This document shows positions 35,356 through 44,062 of a stretch of 64,000 nucleotides of DNA, piece by piece; positions within the stretch are counted from its first letter, which is position 1; each line of letters begins with the position of its first letter. The translations under genes were made by a program, and so were the position numbers. The notes beneath the pieces were generated by a model. It had not been told where the DNA came from and searched no databases. It saw nothing but the letters and a program-made list of their open reading frames with translations. This stretch comes from Pseudomonas sp. ADAK13 (GTDB lineage Bacteria > Pseudomonadota > Gammaproteobacteria > Pseudomonadales > Pseudomonadaceae). Location: contig NZ_CP052860.1 of NCBI RefSeq assembly GCF_012935715.1, positions 4,712,001 to 4,776,000 of the forward strand, in the 5' to 3' direction.

Positions 35356-36766
35356 CCCCGTGAATTTGATTCTGCTGGTCCGCAGCTACCGCGACCAACC
35401 CATGCCCGGTGACGTGGTCTGCCGGTTTACCGACGCCGGCGGTTCGATTGGCCGTGGCCCGGACAACGACCTGACCCTGGACGACCCGGGCAAATACATC
35501 TCCCGCATCCACGCACGCCTCGAATGGCGCGGCGAGCAGTTCTACCTGACCGACACCGGCAGCAACCCCAGCCTGGTCAACGAACGCCCGTTGGGCAATG
35601 GCCGTGAGCGGGCGCTGGAGGAGGGCGACCGCCTGGTGATCGGGGATTACGGGCTGGAAGTGCGCCTGGAGCAACCGCTGGCCGAGGTGCAGGACGACGC
35701 CCTGGCCACACGCATTTTGCCGCCGTTGTTCGTGCCGCCGCCTGCGCCCGTGGCCGCACCGTTGCCACCGCTGGAGGTGTATCGCGAGCCTGAGGTGGTG
35801 GCGCCGGTGGTGCTGCATGACGCCCTGGCCGGGGCGAGGATTCTGGAGGGCGAGTCGTTGTTTGACGGGGCCGTGCCGCTGTCTGACCCGCTCGGGTTGA
35901 ACCTGGCAGGACGGGTGGAACCACTGTTTCGCGGCACCGAAAGCGACCACGTGGCGCCGCAGATGCAGGCGTTTGTGATGCCGGTGATGCAGGTGGAAGC
36001 GCAGGTGATCCCGGAGGACTACGACCCGTTGCTGGGTGTCTCCACACTCCCTGTAGGAGCCGGCTTGCCAGCGATGGACGTTAACGATGACGCGGGCTTG
36101 CAGGATGAACGTGTCGCGCTTGAGCCTTTCGCGAGCAAGCTCGCTCCTACAGAAGAGCGGGCAGTGCCAACCGGGGACGACGCCGTCTTCCAGGCCCTGC
36201 TCCAAGGCCTCGGCCTGGAAAACCTGCACACCACCCGCACCCCCGTCGAACTCGCCCACCTGGTCGGCGAAATGCTCCGCACTGCCACCGGCGGCACCAT
36301 GGCGGTGCTGATGGCCCGGGCCCTGACCAAGCGCGAAAGTCATATCGACATGACCATGATCGGCGCCCACTCCAACAACCCGCTGAAGTTTTTCCCCGAC
36401 CCCCACAGCGCCCTGACCCAGATGCTCACCGCCGACTCCCCGGCCTATATGCGCCCAGTCAAGGCCATGGGTGCGGCATTCGACGACCTCAAGGCCCACG
36501 AACTGGCGGTGATCGCCGGCATGAAAGCGGCGCTGGGCGCGGTGGTGCAGCGTTTTGACCCGGCCCGGGTCGAGCAACGCCGCACCACCCACGGCGCCCT
36601 CGACAAATGGATGCCGGCCCGGCGCAAGGCGCGCTTGTGGGACCGCCTGGTGGAGCGCTACGAGGACCTCGCGCGGGATGCCGATGAGGACTTGCAGCGC
36701 CTGTTCGGTGAGTTGTTTTCGGTGGCTTATGAAGAGCAGGTCGCGCGGTTGCGCACCGGCCAATGA
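35345..36766 (+). CDS. tagH: T6SS FHA-domain protein TagH (Fha), with in-frame REPIN
   Basis: 473 residues. The N-terminal FHA domain (about 1-110) keeps phosphothreonine-binding residues: GSIGRGPDNDL (Arg37) and YISRIHARL (Ser53, Arg54, His56). A Pro/Val-rich linker follows, and the conserved TagH C-terminal domain starts near residue 275 (FQALLQGLGLENLHTT, ELAHLVGEMLRTATGG) and ends with LFGELFSVAYEEQVARL. Bases 36051-36152 in the linker are a REPIN that stays in frame and adds about 34 residues. In other T6SS loci Fha is phosphorylated by PpkA and dephosphorylated by PppA; neither gene is present here. It overlaps vgrG by 11 bases. Confidence 0.93.
   Translation: MASNPVNLILLVRSYRDQPMPGDVVCRFTDAGGSIGRGPDNDLTLDDPGKYISRIHARLEWRGEQFYLTDTGSNPSLVNERPLGNGRERALEEGDRLVIGDYGLEVRLEQPLAEVQDDALATRILPPLFVPPPAPVAAPLPPLEVYREPEVVAPVVLHDALAGARILEGESLFDGAVPLSDPLGLNLAGRVEPLFRGTESDHVAPQMQAFVMPVMQVEAQVIPEDYDPLLGVSTLPVGAGLPAMDVNDDAGLQDERVALEPFASKLAPTEERAVPTGDDAVFQALLQGLGLENLHTTRTPVELAHLVGEMLRTATGGTMAVLMARALTKRESHIDMTMIGAHSNNPLKFFPDPHSALTQMLTADSPAYMRPVKAMGAAFDDLKAHELAVIAGMKAALGAVVQRFDPARVEQRRTTHGALDKWMPARRKARLWDRLVERYEDLARDADEDLQRLFGELFSVAYEEQVARLRTGQ
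36051..36152. repeat. REPIN inserted within tagH coding sequence
   Basis: The left REP is ctgtaggagccggcttgcca and the right one is the inverse type gcgagcaagctcgctcctac followed by ag. The 102-base element has a length divisible by three and no stop codon in the tagH frame, so it encodes a linker peptide (PVGAGLPAM ... FASKLAPTE). Confidence 0.85.
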
Positions 36767-36775
36767 GAAGAATTT

Positions 36776-38107
36776 ATGTCCTGGAATAACAAAGTAGTCT
36801 GGTCCGAAGGCATGTTGCTGCAACCCCAGCACCTGCAACAACACGACCGTTTTTTGCAGGCCCAGCTTGAAGCCCGGGTCGGCACCTTGCGGGCCTACGC
36901 CCATGGTTTTTCAACGCTGCACATCGACCCGCAGCAATTGGCCCTCGGTAAGTTGTCGTTGCTGTCCTACAGCGGCGTGTTGCCCGACGGCACGCCGGTC
37001 GGCCAGCCGTTCGACGATGAAATGCCGCTGCCCTTGGAGGTCCCCGCAGACGCTCGTGACCTGAAGGTGGTGCTGGCGCTGCCGAGCCTGCGCCCCGGTG
37101 TGGCCGAGGTCGACGACAACCCCGGCTTCGAAAACTTCGCCCGTCACCGCAGCAGTGAGTACGAAGCCTGGGACAGCAACGGCCTGGACAGCAGCGCCCT
37201 GATGAGCATCGGCAAACTACGCCTGCGCCTGGCGTTTGAAGGGGACGTGGCCGATGCCTACACCACCCTCGGCATCGCCCATGTGGTGGAAAAGCGCGCC
37301 GACAAAACGGTGGTGCTCGACCGCGATTATTGCCCGCCCTGCCTGGACATCCGTGCCGCCGAGCGCCTGGGCGCGTTTGTCGACGAATTGCTCGGCCTGT
37401 TGCAGCAGCGCGGTGAAGCCCTGGCTGCCCGACTGAACCGGCCGGACGGCAGCGGCGCGGCGGAGATTGCCGACTTCCTGCTGCTGCAAGTGCTCAACCG
37501 CAGCCAGCCGTTGGTGCGCCACCTGGCGGCCATGCGCGGCCTGCACCCGGAGCAGTTGTACCGCGACCTGACGGCCCTGGCCGGCGAACTGGCGACCTTT
37601 ACCCAGGCCGACAAACGTGCTTCGGCCTACCCGGTGTATCGCCATGACGCGCTGGCCGAGACCTTCGCCCCGGTGATGCTCGACCTGCGCCGCTCGCTGT
37701 CGACGGTGATGGACGCCCGCGCCATCGCGATTCCCCTGGAAGAGCGCCAATACGGGATTCGCGTGGCGGTATTGCCCGACCAGGAGTTGCTGCGCTCGGC
37801 CACGTTCATCCTCGCGGTGCAGGCGCAAATGTCCGCCGAGAGCGTGCGCAACGGCTTCCCGCCGCAGGTCAAGATCGGCTCGGTAGAGAAGATCCGCGAC
37901 CTGGTCAACCTGCAACTGCCGGGCATCGGCCTGCGCCCGCTGCCGGTGGCGCCACGGCAACTGCCGTTCCACGCCGGCTTCACCTATTTCGAACTCGACC
38001 GCAGCAGCGACTATTGGCAACAGCTGAGCAATTCGGCGGGGTTTGCCATGCACATCGCCGGGGTCTTCCCGGGGCTGGACATGCAGTTCTGGGCCATTCG
38101 GCGCTAA
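36776..38107 (+). CDS. tssK: T6SS baseplate/membrane-complex connector TssK
   Basis: 443 residues. The N-terminus SWNNKVVWSEGMLLQPQHLQ and QHDRFLQAQLEARV is the almost invariant TssK (VasE/ImpJ) opening. Further family stretches include FLLLQVLNRSQPLVRHLAA, HPEQLYRDLTALAGELATF, and near the end PFHAGFTYFELDRSSDYWQ. TssK is a trimer resembling siphophage receptor-binding proteins and links the TssEFG wedge to the TssL/TssM membrane complex. In many T6SS operons tssJ lies directly before tssK; here only nine bases separate tagH and tssK. Confidence 0.95.
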   Translation: MSWNNKVVWSEGMLLQPQHLQQHDRFLQAQLEARVGTLRAYAHGFSTLHIDPQQLALGKLSLLSYSGVLPDGTPVGQPFDDEMPLPLEVPADARDLKVVLALPSLRPGVAEVDDNPGFENFARHRSSEYEAWDSNGLDSSALMSIGKLRLRLAFEGDVADAYTTLGIAHVVEKRADKTVVLDRDYCPPCLDIRAAERLGAFVDELLGLLQQRGEALAARLNRPDGSGAAEIADFLLLQVLNRSQPLVRHLAAMRGLHPEQLYRDLTALAGELATFTQADKRASAYPVYRHDALAETFAPVMLDLRRSLSTVMDARAIAIPLEERQYGIRVAVLPDQELLRSATFILAVQAQMSAESVRNGFPPQVKIGSVEKIRDLVNLQLPGIGLRPLPVAPRQLPFHAGFTYFELDRSSDYWQQLSNSAGFAMHIAGVFPGLDMQFWAIRR

Positions 38108-38113
38108 GGCAAG

Positions 38114-39409
38114 GTGACTGACGTGAATGACACTTTCGATAGCACCCAGGACCCGGACCGCACCCTGCTGATCCCTACGCCGGGCGGGCGGCGGGTTGCG
38201 CCTGCGGTGGCGCCCGTGGCCGACGTGCAGAGCGCCGCCGTGGTGCTCAAGGGCCTGGGCCTCAACCCGCTGGTGCGGGCCGCCAACCTGTTGCTCGACC
38301 TGGTGGTGCCACTGCGCATGCTGACCGCCATGCCCGACATGGAAAGCCTGCGCCAGCGGCTGATCCAGGCGATGCAGGCCTTCGAGGCCCAGGCCCGGGC
38401 CAGCCAGGTGGACGTCGAAACCGTGGCGGCGGCGCGTTACTCGCTGTGCACTCTGGTGGACGAAACCATTTCCAGTACGCCGTGGGGCGCGGGAGTGTGG
38501 GGCAGCCGCAGCCTGTTGGTGACCTTTCACAACGAAGCCTGGGGCGGCGAAAAATTCTTCATGATTTTGCAGCGCCTCAGCCAGGACCCGCGCACTCACA
38601 TCGACGTGCTGGAGCTGATGTATTTGTGCATGGCCCTGGGGCTGGAAGGGCGTTACCGGGTGCTGGACCGCGGCCTGGATCAGCTGGACCTGTTGCGGGA
38701 ACGCTTGCTGCAACTGATCAACCAGCAACGCGGCAACCGTGAGCAGGACCTCTCGCCACGCTGGCGCGGCGCCGAAGCGCCCCAGGCGTCGATGTTGCGC
38801 CAGGTGCCGGTGTGGGTGCTGGCGGCGGTGGCGTCGGTGCTGCTGCTGAGTGCGCAGTTGACCTACAACTGGCTGCTTAACCGCGCTTCCGATCCGGTGT
38901 TCGCGCAATTGGGGGCGATCCGTGTGGTGTCGCCGCTCAAAGTGGCGGCGCCCGCCACGCCTGCGCCGGTGCGCCTGTCGGGGTTCCTCGCGCCGGAAGT
39001 CGCCCAGGGCCTGGTCACGGTGAAAGACAGCGCCGACCGCTCGGTGATTACCCTGCGCGGCGACGGTGTATTCGCTTCCGGCAGTGCCGAAGTGGCGAGC
39101 AATTTCGACGGTTTGCTGGCCCGCATTGGTGATGCGCTGGCAACGGTGCCGGGGGATGTGGTGGTGGTCGGGCATACCGACAATGTGCGGCCTTCGGCGA
39201 CTTCGCGGCTGGGTTCCAACTTTGATCTGTCCCAGGCCCGGGCCAAGACCGTTGCACGCTTGCTGGCGCAACGGGCGGGGCCGGCCGAGCGTTACCGCAG
39301 CGAAGGCCGGGGTGAAACCGAACCCCTGGTTCCCAATGATTCAGCGGCCAATCGTGCACGCAACCGCCGTGTCGACATCACCGTGCTGATCCCTTCCCAG
39401 GCGCAATAG
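38114..39409 (+). CDS. tssL: T6SS membrane protein TssL (DotU) with C-terminal OmpA-like domain
   Basis: 431 residues. The cytoplasmic DotU domain (about 45-225) shows NPLVRAANLLLDLVVPLRM, ARYSLCTLVDETISSTPWG, HNEAWGGEKFFMILQRLSQ and LMYLCMALGLEGRYRV. A single membrane helix follows (about 233-258). The periplasmic end (about 300-425) is an OmpA/TagL-type peptidoglycan-binding domain: VVVVGHTDNVRPSAT and LSQARAKTVARLL with NRARNRRVDI. This anchors the complex to the cell wall. The start is uncertain: GTG at 38114 or GTG at 38123, the latter better spaced from aagg. Confidence 0.94.
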   Translation: MTDVNDTFDSTQDPDRTLLIPTPGGRRVAPAVAPVADVQSAAVVLKGLGLNPLVRAANLLLDLVVPLRMLTAMPDMESLRQRLIQAMQAFEAQARASQVDVETVAAARYSLCTLVDETISSTPWGAGVWGSRSLLVTFHNEAWGGEKFFMILQRLSQDPRTHIDVLELMYLCMALGLEGRYRVLDRGLDQLDLLRERLLQLINQQRGNREQDLSPRWRGAEAPQASMLRQVPVWVLAAVASVLLLSAQLTYNWLLNRASDPVFAQLGAIRVVSPLKVAAPATPAPVRLSGFLAPEVAQGLVTVKDSADRSVITLRGDGVFASGSAEVASNFDGLLARIGDALATVPGDVVVVGHTDNVRPSATSRLGSNFDLSQARAKTVARLLAQRAGPAERYRSEGRGETEPLVPNDSAANRARNRRVDITVLIPSQAQ

Positions 39410-39412
39410 ACC

Positions 39413-42400
39413 ATGAACCTGTCCTCGTTTTTTTCGTTGTTATGGTCGCCGGTGGAGCGCTTCATCCTGTGGTTGCTCAAGCCTTGGTTGCTGTCGCTGA
39501 TCGGCGTGGCGCTGTTGTCGCTGCTGGTGTGGTACGAAGGCCCGCTGCTGGCGTTCAACGGCAGTGAACCGTTGGCCCCGGAAGCCCGGCGCTGGGGCTT
39601 GATCAGCGTGTTTGTGCTGGTGTGGGCGGGCTATTTTGCCTGGCGGTTGTGGCGTGCCTGGCGGGCGAATCGCGGGTTGATGGCGGGGGTTGCCGAAGCG
39701 CCGGCGGGGGTACGCGAGTCCCAGGCCGAAGTGAATGAACTGGGCGAGCGCATGCGTTCTGCCATGGCGGTGCTGCGCAAGGCCAACCCCGGCTGGAAGA
39801 TGAGCGGGCAGTACCTGTATCAGTTGCCGTGGTACATGTTTGTCGGCGCACCGGGCAGCGGCAAGACCACCGCGCTGACCCATTCCGGCCTGCAATTTCC
39901 CCTGCGCGAAGCCATGGGGTCCGGGGCCATCGGTGGGGTGGGCGGCACCCGACATTGTGACTGGTGGTTTACCGACGAAGCGGTGTTGCTCGACACGGCG
40001 GGGCGCTACACCACCCAGGACAGCTACACCGAAGTGGACAAGGCGGCCTGGGGCGGTTTCCTCGATCTGCTGAAAAAACACCGGCGCCAGCGCCCGGTCA
40101 ACGGGGTGATCGTGGCCCTCAGCGTCAGCGACCTGTTGCAGCAAACCGAAGCCCAGCGCCAGGCCCAGGCCTTGGCGATTCGGGCCCGGATCAATGAACT
40201 GTATGAACGCCTGGGCCTGCGGTTTCCGGTGTATGTGATCATCACCAAGTGCGACTTGCTGGCGGGCTTCTCGGAGTTTTTCGAGACCTTTGGCCGGGAG
40301 GAGCGGGCGCAGGTGTGGGGTGTGACGTTCCCGCTGCAACAAGACCCGAAAGCCGACAGCAGCCTGGCGTCGTTCCCCGCCGAATTCGATGCCCTGGAAC
40401 GCCAACTCCAGGGCCGGGTGCTGGAGCGGGTGCAACAGGAGCGGGACCTGTCGCGCCGGGCCTTGCTCTACAGCTTCCCGCAACAGTTCGCCAGCCTGGG
40501 CGAGGGGCTCACGCGGTTTCTCAACAGCGTCTTCGAGGCCAACCGTTATCAGGAACCGGCTCTGCTGCGGGGCGTGTACTTCACCAGCGGCACCCAGGAA
40601 GGCAGCCCGATTGACCGGGTACTCACCGCCCTGGCGGCGTCCTTTGGCCTGGGCCGCAAGGTGCTGGCGCCGAATGTCGCCAGTGGCCGCAGCTACTTCA
40701 TCACCCGATTGCTGCGGGAAGTGATCTTCAAGGAGGCCGGGCTGGCCGGCGTCAACCATCAGGAAGAGCGTCGCCGCCGCTTGCGGGCGCGGGGCGGGCG
40801 GATCGTCGCCGGGGCGGCGTTTGTCCTGCTGTTGCTGGGCATGACCATCAGCTACAACCGCAACCTGCAATTGATCGCCGACTCGGCCACCGCCGCGACC
40901 AACGTCGCGCAACTGGCCAAGGAACTGCCGGCCGAAGGCGACGTGCTGGTGACCTTGCCTTTGCTCAATGCCGCCCGCGCGCTGCCCGGTGGCTACAGCG
41001 AGGGTGACACCAGCGTGCCGCTGCTCAGCCGCATGGGCCTGTACCAGGGCAACAAGCTGGGCGCGGGCGCGGTGACTTTGTATCGCCGCCTGTTGCGCAG
41101 CACCTTGCTGCCGCACATCGTGGCGAACATGGAAAACGCCCTGCGCCGGGGCGACGCCAGCAACCAGGAGTTCCTCTACGAAACCCTGCGCGCCTACCTG
41201 ATGCTGGGTGAGCGGCAGTTCTTTGATGCCGCGTCTGTGCAGGCGTGGGTCGATGTCGATTGGCGTCGCGAGCTGCCCCAGGCCACCCCGGCGCAGTTGC
41301 AGCAATTGTCCGATCACGTCTCGGCGCTGCTGGAAGCCGACGATGAAGCTGAACCGGTGCCACTCGACAGCGCCCTGATTGCCAAGGTGCGCCTGGCCCT
41401 GGCGAGCATGCCGCTGTCCCAGCGCATCTATAACCGGGTCAAGCGCCAGGTGGATCAGGAGCATTTGCCCGAACTCAGCGTGAATGGCGCGGTGGGCCGG
41501 GATGTGTCGTCGCTGTTCACCCGGGGCAGTGGCGAGCCGTTGTCCCGTGGGGTCAGCGGCGTGTACCGCATCGCCGGCTACCGCGAGCTGACCGACAAGA
41601 CCCCGCAAGCCGTGGCTGACATGGCCAAGGACAGCTGGGTGCTGGACCGCCAGGAGTCGGCGCAGATCGCCGGCGGCAGCGCTGCCATGCAAGCCGCGGT
41701 GCTGGAGCTGTACTACGCCGATTACATCCGCCAATGGGACACCTTCCTCGCCGACGTGCACCTGGTGCCGTTGACCAGCCTCGGCCAGGCGTCCCTGGTG
41801 ACCAACGTACTGGCGGCAAACGATTCACCGCTGCGCGCGTTGCTGCTGGCGGTGGCGAAGGAAACCACCCTGGAAGGCGCATTGACCTCGGCCGCCAGCA
41901 AAGACACCGACCAGCGCGTGCGCGACAAAATCGCCGCCGCCACGCAAAAGCTCCAGGCGGCCCTGGGCAACGACGCCCCGGCCCCGGCGACGGATGCCGG
42001 CGCAAACCCGGTGGACCAGCACTTCGCCGCGCTCCATCGCCTGGTGGGCAACGGCACCCGCCCGCAACCGGTGGATGAGGCGCTGGCTGCGCTGAAAGAC
42101 GCCGGCCAGTACTTCGACAGCGCCGATGCCGCCCGCCGCAGCGCCGCGCCGGCACCCACCGGTGAAGTGCTGGAGCGTTTGAAACGTGCCAGCGACACCC
42201 AGCCGGCACCGTTGTCGACGTTGCTGCGGGATGTGCAATCCGGCGGCGCCGCGCTGACCCTGGGCAACGAAAAGGCCCGGCTGAATGCGTTGTGGGAAGC
42301 CTCCGGCGCACCGTTCTGCCGGGCGGCGATTGCCGATCGTTATCCATTGGTGCGTAGCTCCAGTCGCGATGCCACCGCCGATGACTTCGGCAAATTCTTT

Positions 42401-42967
42401 GGCCCGGGCGGGCTGATGGATGATTTTTTCAGCAAGAACCTCGCGGCCTATGTCGACATGAGCGGCAGCCAATGGCGCTGGCGCTCCAGCGGCGTGACGC
42501 CGTTGAACATTTCCCAGGACGTGCTCAACCAGTTCCAGCGCGGGGCGCGCCTGCGGGACATGTTCTTCGTGGCCGGGGCACGCCAGCCGTCATTGCGCTT
42601 TGACCTGAAAGCCCTCAGCGCCGACCCGGCGTTGACCAAGGTCACCCTGGACATCGACGGCCAGCCGGTGGTGTACGACGCGGGCAACGTGGCGGACTTC
42701 ACTAGCATCAGTCTGCCGAGCGGCAAGGCCGGTGGTCTGGTGCGGCTTGAAGCAACCCCCGCGCTGGTCAGCCCGCTGCGAGCCGATGGCCCGTGGGGTT
42801 GGCTGCGGATGATGGACAAGGCGGCGGTGAGTGCCCAGGGTGAGTTGCTGCAATTGACGTTCACTGTGGAAGGGCATCGGGTGGTGTATCAACTGCGGGC
42901 CAGCAGTGTGATCAACCCGTTCCGGCGTGATGCGCTCGAGGCGTTTCACTGCCCGACGACGTTATAG
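39413..42967 (+). CDS. tssM: T6SS membrane protein TssM (IcmF)
   Basis: 1184 residues. Two N-terminal helices (about 17-37 and 62-80) precede a cytoplasmic NTPase-like domain with Walker A GAPGSGKT (145-152). Also visible are LLDTAGRYTTQD and VYVIITKCDLLAGF, the G-protein-like motifs of IcmF. A third helix (about 465-485) leads to the long periplasmic region. The C-terminal part (from about 1000) has FFVAGARQPSLRFDLKALS and GPWGWLRMMDKAAVS, the typical IcmF-C end, which normally binds the TssJ lipoprotein. No tssJ was found in this locus, so this end may act alone or use a TssJ encoded elsewhere. Confidence 0.95.
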   Translation: MNLSSFFSLLWSPVERFILWLLKPWLLSLIGVALLSLLVWYEGPLLAFNGSEPLAPEARRWGLISVFVLVWAGYFAWRLWRAWRANRGLMAGVAEAPAGVRESQAEVNELGERMRSAMAVLRKANPGWKMSGQYLYQLPWYMFVGAPGSGKTTALTHSGLQFPLREAMGSGAIGGVGGTRHCDWWFTDEAVLLDTAGRYTTQDSYTEVDKAAWGGFLDLLKKHRRQRPVNGVIVALSVSDLLQQTEAQRQAQALAIRARINELYERLGLRFPVYVIITKCDLLAGFSEFFETFGREERAQVWGVTFPLQQDPKADSSLASFPAEFDALERQLQGRVLERVQQERDLSRRALLYSFPQQFASLGEGLTRFLNSVFEANRYQEPALLRGVYFTSGTQEGSPIDRVLTALAASFGLGRKVLAPNVASGRSYFITRLLREVIFKEAGLAGVNHQEERRRRLRARGGRIVAGAAFVLLLLGMTISYNRNLQLIADSATAATNVAQLAKELPAEGDVLVTLPLLNAARALPGGYSEGDTSVPLLSRMGLYQGNKLGAGAVTLYRRLLRSTLLPHIVANMENALRRGDASNQEFLYETLRAYLMLGERQFFDAASVQAWVDVDWRRELPQATPAQLQQLSDHVSALLEADDEAEPVPLDSALIAKVRLALASMPLSQRIYNRVKRQVDQEHLPELSVNGAVGRDVSSLFTRGSGEPLSRGVSGVYRIAGYRELTDKTPQAVADMAKDSWVLDRQESAQIAGGSAAMQAAVLELYYADYIRQWDTFLADVHLVPLTSLGQASLVTNVLAANDSPLRALLLAVAKETTLEGALTSAASKDTDQRVRDKIAAATQKLQAALGNDAPAPATDAGANPVDQHFAALHRLVGNGTRPQPVDEALAALKDAGQYFDSADAARRSAAPAPTGEVLERLKRASDTQPAPLSTLLRDVQSGGAALTLGNEKARLNALWEASGAPFCRAAIADRYPLVRSSSRDATADDFGKFFGPGGLMDDFFSKNLAAYVDMSGSQWRWRSSGVTPLNISQDVLNQFQRGARLRDMFFVAGARQPSLRFDLKALSADPALTKVTLDIDGQPVVYDAGNVADFTSISLPSGKAGGLVRLEATPALVSPLRADGPWGWLRMMDKAAVSAQGELLQLTFTVEGHRVVYQLRASSVINPFRRDALEAFHCPTTL

Positions 42968-42975
42968 GGATTGGC

Positions 42976-43557
42976 ATGGATCAGCAGTTGACGGGTTTTT
43001 TCGGCAAGGTTCCCAGCCATGGGGATTTTGTCAGCCGACGTTTGCCAGAGGCTTTTTTGCGGCCTTGGGATACGTGGCTGCAGAACGGTTTGCAGCACAG
43101 TCGCGAGCGGCTGGGTGAGCGCTGGCTGGAGGTTTATTTGTGCAGTCCGGTCTGGCGCTTCGCCTTGGCGGCGGGAGTGTGTGGCGATCAGGGCTGGGCG
43201 GGTGTCATGTTGCCCAGTGTGGATCGGGTCGGGCGCTATTTTCCATTGACGGTGGCGGTGGCGAGCGAAGACGTACCGCCGTTCGCGCGGCTTGAGCAGG
43301 ATGCCCAATGGTACGCGCAGGCCGAACGGTTGGCGCTGTCGACCCTGGTTGAGGGGTTTACGATGACTGCGTTTGATTCGGCGCTCAAGGCATTGCCGCC
43401 GCCGTCATCCCTTATACGGGTGGAAGAGGGCGCGGCAGGGCATTCGTTGTTCTGGACCGAGGGCTCGCCGTTGCTGGCGCCCTCGACGGTGGACGTTGCT
43501 GGCTTGCCTGGCGCCTCGACATTCGTCGATATGCTGGCGGGGCGCAGCCAGGTGTGA
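42976..43557 (+). CDS. tagF: T6SS-associated protein TagF
   Basis: 193 residues. The TagF N-terminal family signature is plain: TGFFGKVPSHGDFVSRRLP, FLRPWDTWLQNGLQHS, WRFALAAGVCGDQGWAGVM and PSVDRVGRYFPLTVAVA. In P. aeruginosa and Agrobacterium TagF represses T6SS firing, in part through Fha. In some species TagF is fused to a PppA phosphatase; this one is not fused and no phosphatase gene follows. It is the last gene of the T6SS cluster and converges on a small unrelated gene. Confidence 0.92.
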   Translation: MDQQLTGFFGKVPSHGDFVSRRLPEAFLRPWDTWLQNGLQHSRERLGERWLEVYLCSPVWRFALAAGVCGDQGWAGVMLPSVDRVGRYFPLTVAVASEDVPPFARLEQDAQWYAQAERLALSTLVEGFTMTAFDSALKALPPPSSLIRVEEGAAGHSLFWTEGSPLLAPSTVDVAGLPGASTFVDMLAGRSQV

Positions 43558-43559
43558 GG

Positions 43560-43880
43560 CTACACCTGGGCCAGCGAGGCGACAGGGCTCTTGGGGAGTG
43601 TCGGGGTTTCGAGCGCAGGTGCGGCATTCGAAGCTATCGCAGGCTTCGCGTTGGCCGGGAACTCGGCACGGTCTGCGAATGTTTGCTGAACGGCAGGGAC
43701 GAAGACCTCGGCACTTTTTGGAACGGATTCGTCCGGGGTGGCCACCGCAGGTTTGCCTTTGGTTGCTGATTTGAGCAGCTTGTCGGCCCCAAAGGCGGCA
43801 CCGCCGCTGATAGCGCCCAAGCCCACCGCTTTCAGAATCGGCATGGCCAGAGCTTTCAAAATATTTAATAGGGCACCCAT
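43560..43880 (-). CDS. Small hydrophobic-start protein of unknown function
   Basis: 106 residues. The N-terminal half (MGALLNILKALAMPILKAV then GLGAISGGAAFGADKLLKSA) is Gly/Ala/Leu rich and could form a membrane or amphipathic helix, with lysines on one side. The second half is Pro/Ala/Val-rich low-complexity sequence. An AGAGGA-like ribosome site (agaggaaaagaccc) before the ATG supports real translation. It is convergent with tagF (two bases between stops) and divergent from the sugar ABC operon. I do not recognise a family. It could be a small membrane protein, perhaps toxin-like or T6SS-linked; the evidence is only position and composition. Confidence 0.5.
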   Translation of the reverse strand: MGALLNILKALAMPILKAVGLGAISGGAAFGADKLLKSATKGKPAVATPDESVPKSAEVFVPAVQQTFADRAEFPANAKPAIASNAAPALETPTLPKSPVASLAQV

Positions 43881-44008
43881 GGGTCTTTTCCTCTCATCTG
43901 GTTTTTGTCTGGCGGCCTTGATAACCGCTCGTCCCTCTGTGTCAAAAACAACGCCACCGGTTCCAGGCCCTCTTGCGCCGATTCAATTTCCTTGCTAGCT
44001 TCTCGCAA

Positions 44009-44026
44009 AATGTTAACGATAACATT
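44009..44026. promoter_or_regulatory. LacI-type operator before polyol ABC operon
   Basis: AATGTTAACGATAACATT: an 18-bp near-perfect palindrome with central CG (16 of 18 positions symmetric), the classic form of a LacI/RbsR-family site. It lies 37 bp upstream of the start at 44063, where it would overlap the promoter. The LacI regulator gene at 51115-52119, at the far end of the locus, is the obvious candidate to bind it. Confidence 0.65.
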
Positions 44027-44062
44027 TGCTCTAAAAATAAAAACAAAACAGAGAATCTCGCC

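Noticed and set aside
36767..36775. Hidden tssJ between tagH and tssK
   Set aside because: Only nine bases are available; no lipobox-containing short frame occurs in the T6SS cluster.
43738..43998. 86-residue plus-strand frame opposite the small gene after tagF
   Set aside because: Antisense to a frame with a better ribosome site; no domain seen.
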